Position numbers and translations under genes: made by a program
Shown here: positions 8,722 to 16,256 of the stretch, piece after piece
Layout: each line of letters starts with the position of its first letter
How positions within the stretch are numbered: position 1 is the first letter of the stretch
The notes under the pieces: generated by a model
Databases searched by the model: none
Told to the model about the DNA's origin: nothing
The model's input: only the letters and a program-made list of their open reading frames with translations
Origin: an uncultured Lachnospiraceae bacterium
GTDB lineage: Bacteria > Bacillota > Clostridia > Lachnospirales > Lachnospiraceae
NCBI GenBank assembly: GCA_946403075.1
Contig: CAMIYN010000025.1
Coordinates: 1-33,226, forward strand
Reading direction: 5' to 3'
DNA: 33,226 nt

Positions 8722-9993
8722 TTACTCTTTTTTTTCAATACTATATGGAAGAAACAATCTAACTTTAGAAATACGATTATTATCCATTTTTTCAACTCTT
8801 AAATGATAATCTCCATAGTCAACTTCTTCTCCTCTCTCTGGAACTTTTTCTATACTACTTATAACTACCCCACCTATTGACTCAAACTCACTACTCTCTA
8901 TATTAGTTCCAAGTTTTTCATTTATATCATCTAATCTAACCGATCCATCAATCACATATTCATAATCATTTATTTTTTTTATCTCTTCATCTTCTTCTGC
9001 ATCATATTCATCTTTTATATCACCTACTAATTCTTCTAATATATCTTCCATAGTGACCATCCCAGATGTTATACCATATTCATCAAGAACTATAACTATG
9101 CCATTTAAAGTTTTTTTCATTTCATTTAAGGTATCTATAACTTTTTTATTTTCATACAAGAAATAGGGTTCTCTCAATATATCTTTTATCTTAAACTTTT
9201 TTATATCATTTACATACGAAAAGAAATCTTTTAAAATAACTATTCCTATAATATTATCTATACTCTCTTCATAAACTGGTATTCTTGTATATTTTTCAAC
9301 TCTAAATATTTTTTCAAGTTCTTCATAATTTGCATTTATGTCAACACAAATCATATCAACTTTTGGTGTCATTATATCCTTTAAATTCAAATCTCTAAAT
9401 TCAAACACATTATGAAGTATCTTTTTTTCTTCTGATTCTATAACTCCTTCTTTATGTGAAATGTTTACCATTGTTTTTAATTCTTCTTCTGTCACCAATT
9501 CTACTTCACTTTCAACACTTGTATGAAAAGGTTTCAAAAATATATTTGAAATAAAATTTAAAATTTTAACTAATGGTTTTAGGATAAATACAAAAAAATC
9601 TATACATCCAACAAAAAATATCATTATTCTCTCAGGATATTTAGCAGCTATACTCTTTGGTGTAATTTCACCAAACACAAGTAAAATAAATGTTAATATC
9701 CCTGTGAGTATAACTATGTTGATATTTTTTAAATAAAAAGAAAAAAATAATGCAGCAACTGTTGACAAACTGACATTCACTACATTATTCAAAATAAGAG
9801 TAGTTGATATAACTCTCTGTTGAATATCTTTTAATTTCAAAGCCTTTTTTGCACTTTTTATACCACTGTCACAAAAACTCTGTAATTTAATTTTGCTACT
9901 TGCTGTTATTGCTGTTTCTATACAAGATGCTATAGCAGAAAAAAACAATAGAACCACCATAGCTACTAACATAATCGACGGCACTGCGTCCAT
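8722..9993 (-). CDS. CNNM/HlyC-type integral membrane protein with CBS domains
   Basis: A 423-residue protein with the standard three-part order. A DUF21 (CNNM) membrane domain occupies about 1-190, including VNVSLSTVAALFFSF and FGEITPKSIA. A CBS pair covers about 205-325 (DIMTPKVDMI; VLDEYGITSGMVTMEDILEELVGDI). A C-terminal CorC/HlyC domain covers about 335-418 (DGSVRLDDINEKLG). Members transport or sense magnesium/cobalt; the old name hemolysin is misleading. Ion specificity cannot be read here. The gene lies 16 nt after the exported-protein gene at 10010-10630 and 65 nt before secDF, so it may share a transcript with the former. Confidence 0.92.
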   Translation of the reverse strand: MDAVPSIMLVAMVVLLFFSAIASCIETAITASSKIKLQSFCDSGIKSAKKALKLKDIQQRVISTTLILNNVVNVSLSTVAALFFSFYLKNINIVILTGILTFILLVFGEITPKSIAAKYPERIMIFFVGCIDFFVFILKPLVKILNFISNIFLKPFHTSVESEVELVTEEELKTMVNISHKEGVIESEEKKILHNVFEFRDLNLKDIMTPKVDMICVDINANYEELEKIFRVEKYTRIPVYEESIDNIIGIVILKDFFSYVNDIKKFKIKDILREPYFLYENKKVIDTLNEMKKTLNGIVIVLDEYGITSGMVTMEDILEELVGDIKDEYDAEEDEEIKKINDYEYVIDGSVRLDDINEKLGTNIESSEFESIGGVVISSIEKVPERGEEVDYGDYHLRVEKMDNNRISKVRLFLPYSIEKKE

Positions 9994-10009
9994 AAAATAT
10001 ATAATCTCC

Positions 10010-10630
10010 TTAACTGTTTTTTACAAACTTAGATATATAAGTTGGAGCTACATCACTATCCTTTTCATGGAAACACTCTATTACCATGAGTTTATTATCA
10101 ACATTTCTCAAATAATAGTCATATTTCAAAATTCCATATGGGTATTGTTCATCCAATTGAACATGTTTATATACTTCTCCCCCAACTACTACATTATTGA
10201 TTCTACTATTTGGTGCAAATTTTTTTGCTATCTGTTCTATTGGTCTTGATAAAGTACTGTAATAAACTGCTAGTCTACTATAATCCTTAAAGGATACTCC
10301 AAAATCATATTGTATACCTTCAGTGTTAAAATCATAATAGTCATGTGCTACTACAATCTTATCATCAAAAGAAATAGAATAATTAGACCACTGATTAGTA
10401 TATTTATTACCATCTGTTTTTACTTTTGGGACACTAAATCTTTCTATATCTTCATTTGTTATAGTTTTACCTAATGTTTGTGCTTCAATTAAATTTTTAT
10501 CAATACTTGTTGAATATTTACTTGCTTTTGAAAATAGGCTTGCATCTTCTTTGTTTATTATTTTTGCTGAAAAAGAGTTAAAAGTAAAAAACATACAAAA
10601 ACTCATAATTAACATTAATACTCTCTTCAT
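10010..10630 (-). CDS. exported protein of unknown function
   Basis: A 206-residue protein with an N-terminal signal peptide (MKRVLM, hydrophobic run to about residue 20, cleavage plausible after FSA at 20-22). The mature part is mixed alpha/beta in composition with many Tyr and Lys and no motif I can place. A late segment (about 140-200: NSRINNVVVGGEVYKHV, then YYLRNVDNKLMVIECF) resembles small secreted domains that sense or bind at the envelope, but that is only an impression. SD AAGGAG is present. It is followed after 16 nt by the CNNM-type gene. Confidence 0.75.
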   Translation of the reverse strand: MKRVLMLIMSFCMFFTFNSFSAKIINKEDASLFSKASKYSTSIDKNLIEAQTLGKTITNEDIERFSVPKVKTDGNKYTNQWSNYSISFDDKIVVAHDYYDFNTEGIQYDFGVSFKDYSRLAVYYSTLSRPIEQIAKKFAPNSRINNVVVGGEVYKHVQLDEQYPYGILKYDYYLRNVDNKLMVIECFHEKDSDVAPTYISKFVKNS

Positions 10631-10722
10631 AATGATTTCTCCTTTTACATATATTGTATTGGTAGTATGCTACTATCTTTTTGTGAATTAATTGTGTTTA
10701 ATCAATAAAATATTTGTATAAA

Positions 10723-12423
10723 TTAGCCAATGTTATATTCATCTGAATTTGCAATACCTTCATATACTTCAAAATTAATATAATAACTACTATCTGGTAC
10801 TTTATAAATTGCAGGAGGGAATCCAGTTATCCAATTTCCACCTTCTAATCTATACTGCCAACCATTTGCAATAGTATACCTTGTCTCAACACTAAAAATA
10901 CCTACATACTCACCATCGTTATTTATAGTCAATATGTAATTGCCATTTTTATCTTTATATGAACCATATTTCGTTTGCAACACTCCTGATTTATTTACAA
11001 CTACATATTTTTTATAACCACTTGTAGTTGCATCCAAACTCTCCCTTACAATGCCATAGGCATTGTCATTTATTGGTTTTAACAAAACTCCATGTTGAAA
11101 ATATTTACCACTTTTTATAATAGTTGATGTAGCAGTGTTGCTTGAATATCCACCTCTTTGATTTGCTGTAAATATAATTTCTTCGTCTGCTAATTCTATT
11201 TTAATTGATCTATTTAACCCACACATTGAACCTACTAAATTTTCATCTTCTTCTGGTTCAACAAAATACATAAAATATTCCCCATCATTAATTATTCCAC
11301 CCTCTGATGCAGCAAGCACAACTTGTTTTCTAGTAATATCATCACAATTATATGACCTTTGATATTTCCCATCCTTTACGACAACAAGAGCATCACTTTG
11401 CATTACTCCATCTTCATCAAATGCATAAGTGTAATGGCCTATTTTTTTAATTACACCTCTCACAATTTTACCCGTGCTATCAGCATAAAACCATTTTTCC
11501 TCATCTGATTTATTGTATTCTCTATTTTTAGGACTAATACTATCTGCTTGAGGCACAGCAGAAAACCATCCTTTTGCCAAAAAACCATCATAATCGGCAC
11601 TAAAATATTTTGGTGCAACACTTGATGATGCTTTACCATACCACTCATAATGTCTCACACCATTTTCATCAAACATATATCTTTGCCCATCTATATTTCT
11701 ATATAAATATTTTCCCACTTGTTTTGAGTACAATTTTCTACAAGTTTTTTCATCAAAATACAAATACATTTCATCATTCTCATCATATTCATTTGTATCT
11801 TTTATTCCATCATAAAAATGCCAGCCAACTGCTGCTGCATAATTTTCCATTGGATCAAAATAATACATACACTCAGCATATGCATAAGTATCAAAACTAT
11901 CAAGTTCCTCGCCTTGCATATTTACATATCCCTCAAGTCTCTCACCATCTACATTAAAACCAAATCTCTCACCATCTATAACTTTAATTAAAACTCCTGT
12001 TCCATCAGTAGCTCTATATGCTCTACCAGTAGGTCCCAAATAATAACTTGTTCTCTCTGCCGTTCCATCATAAGGATCAATCTCTTCATATGTTATCCAT
12101 CTATTTTTTATCATTGCACCATTTATATCAAAATAATATTTCTCACCATCATACTCTACTATTTCATCTTTTACCATTTTCCCATCATTACCAAAATAAT
12201 ACCTTTCTCCATCAAGAGAATACATATAATCAGTTGCAACTATTCCTGTATCCAATAAATAGTAAAAATCACCATTATCAGTATACAAGCCTTTTGATTG
12301 ATTTGAAAAATCTACAACTCTTGATTCGCTCCCTGGTTCAATAGATGTAGCAAAGCTAAACTGACCTATAATAAATATAAACAAACTAACAAAAATAGTC
12401 ATAATAATATTTTTTTTATTCAT
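10723..12423 (-). CDS. secreted protein with cell-wall-binding (choline-binding-like) repeats
   Basis: A 566-residue protein with a signal peptide (MNKKNIIMT to about FSFA at 25). Most of the N-terminal two thirds is built of roughly 20-residue aromatic/Gly repeats of the CW_binding type, such as GERYYFGNDGKMVKDE, EKYYFDINGAMIKNRW and QRYMFDENGVRHYEW. Such repeats bind choline or other teichoic-acid groups and hold proteins on the cell surface. The last third (about 370-566) is less clearly repetitive, and no enzymatic domain is recognisable. It may be a pure surface-binding or adhesion protein. It has a consensus-like promoter at 12461-12489 and an SD GAGG six bases before the ATG. Confidence 0.85.
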   Translation of the reverse strand: MNKKNIIMTIFVSLFIFIIGQFSFATSIEPGSESRVVDFSNQSKGLYTDNGDFYYLLDTGIVATDYMYSLDGERYYFGNDGKMVKDEIVEYDGEKYYFDINGAMIKNRWITYEEIDPYDGTAERTSYYLGPTGRAYRATDGTGVLIKVIDGERFGFNVDGERLEGYVNMQGEELDSFDTYAYAECMYYFDPMENYAAAVGWHFYDGIKDTNEYDENDEMYLYFDEKTCRKLYSKQVGKYLYRNIDGQRYMFDENGVRHYEWYGKASSSVAPKYFSADYDGFLAKGWFSAVPQADSISPKNREYNKSDEEKWFYADSTGKIVRGVIKKIGHYTYAFDEDGVMQSDALVVVKDGKYQRSYNCDDITRKQVVLAASEGGIINDGEYFMYFVEPEEDENLVGSMCGLNRSIKIELADEEIIFTANQRGGYSSNTATSTIIKSGKYFQHGVLLKPINDNAYGIVRESLDATTSGYKKYVVVNKSGVLQTKYGSYKDKNGNYILTINNDGEYVGIFSVETRYTIANGWQYRLEGGNWITGFPPAIYKVPDSSYYINFEVYEGIANSDEYNIG

Positions 12424-12460
12424 CTCATACCTCGCTTAATATGATGATTAATTATTGATA

Positions 12461-12489
12461 ATTATATAATAGTTTATATAATTTTTCAA
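12461..12489 (-). promoter_or_regulatory. sigma-A-type promoter of the wall-binding protein gene
   Basis: On the minus strand TTGAAA (12489-12484), a 17-bp spacer and TATAAT (12466-12461) precede the 566-residue gene. Predicted start of transcription is near 12454, leaving a leader of about 30 nt. Confidence 0.8.
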
Positions 12490-12501
12490 TATCAAATCAA
12501 A

Positions 12502-12512
12502 GATTTTTTACT
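12502..12512. repeat. 11-bp direct duplication, left copy
   Basis: GATTTTTTACT lies directly against the outer edge of the left 97-bp repeat. The same 11-mer occurs at 13911-13921, five bases outside the right 97-bp repeat, where it is part of the 3' end of recJ. Confidence 0.6.
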
Positions 12513-12609
12513 GGTAAATTCTTATTTTAAATTCCGTTTTTAATTTAAATATGCATTTTAGTTTAGGAATATTCATTTATTCTTTGTAAATGGAATTTAA
12601 TCTAAAAAT
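12513..12609. repeat. 97-bp direct repeat, left copy
   Basis: Aligned with 13809-13905 without gaps, this copy has only three differences in 97 bp. Inside it, TTAAATTCC (12527-12535) and GGAATTTAA (12592-12600) are inverted, extendable to 13 bp with one G.T pair. It carries no open frame. Together with the right copy it brackets the PIN-domain gene pair. Confidence 0.92.
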
Positions 12610-12715
12610 TGAGGGTATTAATCTAACTAAATATTAATGTAAATATTTCCATACTTTGTAAAAACCTTACAACTATATTAACACTAATATTTAATTTTTC
12701 TTCCTGCTTAAAAAC

Positions 12716-12856
12716 TTACACATCTTCAACCGATTTTATATTTGGATTTATTAAAAGTGCATCTTCAGCTGGCATTGTGATTTCAGTAATGTATGCATAG
12801 TTTAAGTTTCTAATTTTAATAATATGCTTTTTTTTCTTTTTTTCATCAAGATTCAT
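12716..12856 (-). CDS. possible small protein (46 residues) of unknown function
   Basis: A short frame starting ATG at 12856 and ending TAA at 12716. The product has a Lys-rich start (MNLDEKKKKK), then HIIKIRNLNYAYITEITMP and AEDALLINPNIKSVEDV. The composition is protein-like, with both Pro and acidic residues spread evenly, rather than the usual translation of AT-rich spacer. No proper SD lies upstream and it follows the terminator at 12881-12917, so expression is doubtful. It could be a remnant of a longer gene or an accessory peptide of the module. Confidence 0.3.
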   Translation of the reverse strand: MNLDEKKKKKHIIKIRNLNYAYITEITMPAEDALLINPNIKSVEDV

Positions 12857-12880
12857 TTTCTAACAGTGTCCCATTATTTC

Positions 12881-12917
12881 AAATAAAAAAGTCACTATGC
12901 CACTTGACACAATGACT
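12881..12917 (-). terminator. terminator after the PIN-domain gene pair
   Basis: On the minus strand a 13-bp stem (12917-12905 with 12902-12890, three G.U pairs, very short loop around CAAGTG) is followed by TTTTTTATTT. It lies about 115 nt beyond the stop of the 62-residue gene and is the first terminator-like structure after it. Confidence 0.75.
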
Positions 12918-13032
12918 CTTCATTATTTAATTTATTTAATTTATTTATTTTAAAATTTCTACTAAAAAAATTATCTCTTAAAGAGAGATATGTATGTGTG
13001 TATTATAAGTAGAAACTCGCATTATGAGCTCC

Positions 13033-13221
13033 TTACACTAAAACAGAATCAGCAACTTCATGATTTACAAGACCAAGACTCTTTGCTGCTTCTCTACCTT
13101 TCCTGTTATAATACTCAATCAATTCACTACTACTCATATTCTTTGTTAATTCATAATTTTTTTCTCGTATCTCGTGAATATCATCAATTGTCAAATCATA
13201 TGTTCCATCTGGATGTCTCAT
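13033..13221 (-). CDS. small partner of the PIN protein, putative antitoxin
   Basis: A 62-residue protein: MRHPDGTYDLTIDDIHEIRE, then a charged helix-rich part with MSSSELIEYYNRKGREAAKS. Small proteins with a similar IRE..YE.TKNMS.EE...YYN pattern are often found directly after this type of PIN gene (recalled pattern, not searched). It starts 2 nt after the PIN stop, and its strong SD (GGGGAGG) lies inside the last PIN codons, so the two are translated as a pair. The toxin-first order is the reverse of classical vapBC. No DNA-binding fold is obvious. Antitoxin function is inferred from position and size. Confidence 0.72.
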   Translation of the reverse strand: MRHPDGTYDLTIDDIHEIREKNYELTKNMSSSELIEYYNRKGREAAKSLGLVNHEVADSVLV

Positions 13222-13223
13222 AA

Positions 13224-13706
13224 TTATTCCTCCCCTAAAAAATATGTTGGAGTTACTAAATCTATAGGTTTGTAATTCCCTAAATTTGTTATTGCTCTAA
13301 CTCCATTTACTGTTTTAATATTAATCATATGCTTGAAATTCCAAGATATAACAAAGTCCATCCCATTCGCAACTGCTATACCAATGTGGTTGGCATCATC
13401 TCTACTCTTTTCTTTCAGTATTCCAAGTTCAATTATTTGTTGACCTATACTTATTGCTATCTCAGATAAATTTAAAATTGTATATTTTATCTCATTTAAA
13501 TAATTTCCAAGTTTTTGTCTTTTTTCTTCACTACATTCATTTGCTTCTTCTATTGTTACTTGAGATAGGTATACATCAAAATGCCCACTTTTAAATCTTT
13601 CCCACAAATCCAAAGTCTCCTTCATCTTTTCAGGAGCATCTAATTGCCATAGGTGACTTATAACCGATGTATCAAGATAAACTTTTAGTTTTCTATTATC
13701 AATCAT
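13224..13706 (-). CDS. PIN-domain ribonuclease-like protein (VapC-type toxin candidate)
   Basis: 160 residues from the ATG at 13706; a TTG at 13718 would add four. PIN-domain marks are VYLDTSVISHL with Asp12, an acidic cluster at TIEEANE (51-57), and SRDDANHIGIAVANG with Asp103/Asp104, followed by ISWNFKHM at 120-127. In PIN proteins clustered acidic residues hold metal ions and cleave RNA. The fourth position has Asn123 (NFKH), as I recall for this subfamily. The gene has a promoter at 13755-13783 but no SD next to the ATG. It sits between two 97-bp direct repeats with a small downstream partner, so a toxin-antitoxin role is likely; RNA target unknown. Confidence 0.85.
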   Translation of the reverse strand: MIDNRKLKVYLDTSVISHLWQLDAPEKMKETLDLWERFKSGHFDVYLSQVTIEEANECSEEKRQKLGNYLNEIKYTILNLSEIAISIGQQIIELGILKEKSRDDANHIGIAVANGMDFVISWNFKHMINIKTVNGVRAITNLGNYKPIDLVTPTYFLGEE

Positions 13707-13754
13707 ATTGTTTTTCAATCAAATAATCATATAGGCTTTCTTACCTACAACCAT

Positions 13755-13783
13755 ATTATACAAAAAATCGCATATTTTAGCAA
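13755..13783 (-). promoter_or_regulatory. promoter of the PIN-domain gene pair
   Basis: TTGCTA (13783-13778), 17-bp spacer and TATAAT (13760-13755) on the minus strand. The predicted transcript starts near 13748 and has a leader of about 42 nt. Two TCGCAT words lie around the -35 and just upstream, possible operator half-sites. Confidence 0.7.
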
Positions 13784-13808
13784 TATAAAAGTCGCATTAT
13801 TCCAACTA

Positions 13809-13905
13809 GGTAAATTCTTATTTTAAATTCCGTTTTTAATTTAAATATGCTTTTTAGTTTAGGAATATTCATTTATTTTTTATAAATGGAATTTAATCTA
13901 AAAAT
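13809..13905. repeat. 97-bp direct repeat, right copy
   Basis: Second copy of the repeat at 12513-12609, same orientation, three differences, no gaps. It ends immediately before the recJ stop codon (13906-13908), so it forms the start of the recJ 3' untranslated region. Confidence 0.92.
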
Positions 13906-15606
13906 CTAGGGATTTTTTACTATATATGGTCTAAAATCTTTAATTATTAACTCTATATTGATATTTCCATTAAACTCATTAATTGATGGTGTGTATATAA
14001 TATCAAAATCATCTACACTTTTTATTAAATTTGAAAACTCTAAAAAATTCATAAAAATAACTGATTTGAAACTAATTTCCCCTTGTTTTATCAATAAACT
14101 TATAGTATTTTTAGTTTCATATACATTTAAAATCTTAATTTTTACATTTTTAGTTGCAAATAATGGAGTTTCTATACTATTTCCAAAAGGTTCCAATTTT
14201 TCAATATCTCTAATCATATCATATGTTAAATATTGTAGTGGAACTTCTGCATCAATATAAACTTTTTTTACAAAATTCTCATCATTTAATTTGCACTCTT
14301 TATTTAAAAATAGTCTCAAATCATCCAAATACTTTTCATCCATTGAAAAGCCAGCTGCCATTTTGTGTCCACCAAATTTAATGAAATGCTCACTAAATTT
14401 TGATAATTCAAAAAACATATCATAATCATCTATTGAACGGCAACTCGCTTTTAGAATATTTTCTTCACTTGACTTAGTCAAAAGAACTACTGGTTTATTC
14501 AAACTCTCTTTGATTTTCCCAGCCACTATCCCTGCTATTGATTCTTTTACATTTTCTAAATATATAACCAAAACTTTGTCTTCTTTTCTATTGTTAATTG
14601 CATATTCAAGCCCTTCTTTTTTTCCAAGTTCAGTTTCATATTTTCTTTCTTCATTTAACATTTTTAATTTTAAACTAAACTCATCAGCTTTTTTTTCATC
14701 ATTTGTTTTAAATAATTCTATTGCATACTCTGCTGTCATTAATCTCCCTGATGCATTTATCATAGGACCCAATATAAACCCTATATGATATGGAGTGATT
14801 TGTTTATCTTTTAAATTAGATATTTCTATTAATTTTTTTAATCCAAGGTTTTTAGTTTTTGATAGTTTCTGTAATCCAAGTTTTACTATTATATGATTTT
14901 CATTAATACTTGGCATAATATCTCCAACAGTTGCGATAGCAGAAAATTCCAACAAATCAGTCCAATCACAATTAGTATTACTTAATTCATATAATTTTTT
15001 TACAAATTTTAATGCAACCGTAGCTCCACAAATTTCACTAAATGGATATTTATTTTCACAATCTAATTTTGGATTTATCACTGCAAATGCATCATTTGGT
15101 AAATTCAGTATTTCGTGATGGTCTGTCACAATTACATCTATGCCATTTTTTTTAGCATAAGATATTTCATCATTTGCACTGACACCATTATCACAAGTTA
15201 TTATCAAATCAATCTTATCATTGATTGCTTCATCTATTATATTTTTATTTATGCCATAGCCATCTTTTACACGATGTGGAACTCTATAATCAACAATTCC
15301 ACCTATGTTTTTAATTCCAACTAATAAAATGTAAGTAGCACATACACCATCAATGTCATAATCACCAATTATTCTTATGTTCTTTTTATCTTTCACATTT
15401 CTTATAATAAAATTTACAGCCCTATCTATATCATACAATAAATCAGCAGAATGTAAATCATCTAATGCATTAGATAGTATATATTTTATATCATCCCCTA
15501 CAATATTTCTATTTCGTAAAATACGAGCAGTAATAGGTTTTATGTCCCATCTGCTCGTATCTTCAATATCAAATTTTTTATTATGGATAATCCATTTTTT
15601 AGTCAT
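13906..15606 (-). CDS. recJ: single-stranded-DNA-specific exonuclease RecJ
   Basis: A 566-residue RecJ-type DHH phosphoesterase. Motifs in order: GDYDIDG at 81-87, CDNG at 138-141, TDHHE at 161-165, then INASGRL and FGGHKMAAGFS of the DHHA1 part, and a C-terminal OB-like domain. RecJ digests single-stranded DNA 5' to 3' in mismatch repair and RecF-type recombination, using Mn2+/Mg2+ held by the Asp/His residues. The start overlaps the iscU stop by 8 nt, so the two are co-transcribed. The end is unusual: the last codons (V-K-N-P-stop) contain one copy of the 11-bp duplication that flanks the PIN module. Confidence 0.95.
   Translation of the reverse strand: MTKKWIIHNKKFDIEDTSRWDIKPITARILRNRNIVGDDIKYILSNALDDLHSADLLYDIDRAVNFIIRNVKDKKNIRIIGDYDIDGVCATYILLVGIKNIGGIVDYRVPHRVKDGYGINKNIIDEAINDKIDLIITCDNGVSANDEISYAKKNGIDVIVTDHHEILNLPNDAFAVINPKLDCENKYPFSEICGATVALKFVKKLYELSNTNCDWTDLLEFSAIATVGDIMPSINENHIIVKLGLQKLSKTKNLGLKKLIEISNLKDKQITPYHIGFILGPMINASGRLMTAEYAIELFKTNDEKKADEFSLKLKMLNEERKYETELGKKEGLEYAINNRKEDKVLVIYLENVKESIAGIVAGKIKESLNKPVVLLTKSSEENILKASCRSIDDYDMFFELSKFSEHFIKFGGHKMAAGFSMDEKYLDDLRLFLNKECKLNDENFVKKVYIDAEVPLQYLTYDMIRDIEKLEPFGNSIETPLFATKNVKIKILNVYETKNTISLLIKQGEISFKSVIFMNFLEFSNLIKSVDDFDIIYTPSINEFNGNINIELIIKDFRPYIVKNP
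13911..13921. repeat. 11-bp direct duplication, right copy
   Basis: GATTTTTTACT, identical to 12502-12512. On the minus strand it is the AGTAAAAAATC of the recJ 3' end, just ahead of the final Pro codon and stop. Confidence 0.6.
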
Positions 15607-16033
15607 TTTCTTCTTCTATCTCTTCTATATCTTTTACAGGTTCTTTTAATCCCTCTATAGTGATATTATTCTTTTTTGCATAATCCCAGAGAGCAGCATG
15701 AATTGCTTCTTCTGCGAGTAATGAGCAATGAACTTTTACTGGTGGCAAACCATCAAGAGCTTCCATAACAGCTTTATTTGTAATTTTTAAAGCCTCGTTT
15801 ACTGTTTTTCCTTTTACTAATTCAGTAGCCATTGAACTTGTTGCGACTGCTGCTCCGCACCCAAAAGTTTTAAATTTACAATCCCTAATAACACCATTTT
15901 CATCTATATCGAGAAACATTCTCATGATATCACCACATTTAGCATTTCCAACAGTTCCTACACCAGATGCATTTTCAATTTCTCCTACATTTCTTGGATT
16001 TTGAAAATGATCCATAACTTTTTTTGAATACAT
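15599..16033 (-). CDS. iscU: iron-sulfur cluster assembly scaffold (IscU/NifU N-terminal type)
   Basis: A 144-residue scaffold protein with the three cluster ligands Cys33 (NAKCGD, with Asp35), Cys59 (FGCGAA) and Cys103 preceded by His102 (KVHCSLLAEEAI). Sulfur from a cysteine desulfurase and iron are built into a cluster on these residues and passed to apoproteins. The length and acidic tail (about 132-144) fit the clostridial NifU-like form. Strong AAGGAGG SD. No desulfurase gene is next to it, since the upstream DNA is a divergent promoter region; the usual partner must lie elsewhere. It is co-transcribed with recJ. Confidence 0.95.
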   Translation of the reverse strand: MYSKKVMDHFQNPRNVGEIENASGVGTVGNAKCGDIMRMFLDIDENGVIRDCKFKTFGCGAAVATSSMATELVKGKTVNEALKITNKAVMEALDGLPPVKVHCSLLAEEAIHAALWDYAKKNNITIEGLKEPVKDIEEIEEEND

Positions 16034-16157
16034 ATATGCCTCCTTAACTATTTATTTTTTAATTATCTATATTTTATTTAGAGACTATCTACAAAATATA
16101 TAAAGTCAAACTATCATATACTCTCTAATAATAAAACAAGTTAAATATTTATATCAT

Positions 16158-16186
16158 ATTATAAAATAATAATATCAAAATTTCAA
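16158..16186 (-). promoter_or_regulatory. promoter of the iscU-recJ operon
   Basis: TTGAAA (16186-16181), 17-bp spacer, TATAAT (16163-16158) on the minus strand. The leader would be about 118 nt long, which leaves room for regulation, though I see no clear Rrf2/IscR-type palindrome. It is divergent from the DUF4364 promoter. Confidence 0.75.
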
Positions 16187-16221
16187 ATGAAATTATTTGT
16201 TGATAAAGTCAAGCCTTTGTA

Positions 16222-16250
16222 TTGAAAATTATTTAAATTTAAGTTATTAT
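16222..16250 (+). promoter_or_regulatory. promoter of the DUF4364 gene, predicted leaderless start
   Basis: TTGAAA (16222-16227), 17-bp spacer, TATTAT (16245-16250). The seventh base after the -10 is the A of the ATG at 16257, so the transcript should begin at or within a base or two of the start codon. No SD is present. Confidence 0.7.
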
Positions 16251-16256
16251 ATTTTT

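Noticed and set aside
10631-10722. Terminator from GTAGCATAC-like inverted bases near 10660
   Set aside because: The stem is only four to five pairs and no T tract follows on either strand.
11610-12344. Plus-strand open frames rich in His, Leu and Gln
   Set aside because: They lie opposite the wall-binding repeats and their composition is the mirror of Tyr/Asp/Gly repeat codons. The minus-strand gene has signal peptide, promoter and SD.
12990-13223. Plus-strand 77-codon frame opposite the putative antitoxin
   Set aside because: No SD, repetitive Ser/Tyr/Gln composition, and the minus strand holds the better-supported gene directly linked to the PIN gene.
16197-16256. DUF4364 start at TTG 16197
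   Set aside because: The extra 20 residues are coded through the predicted promoter and are not like family N-termini.
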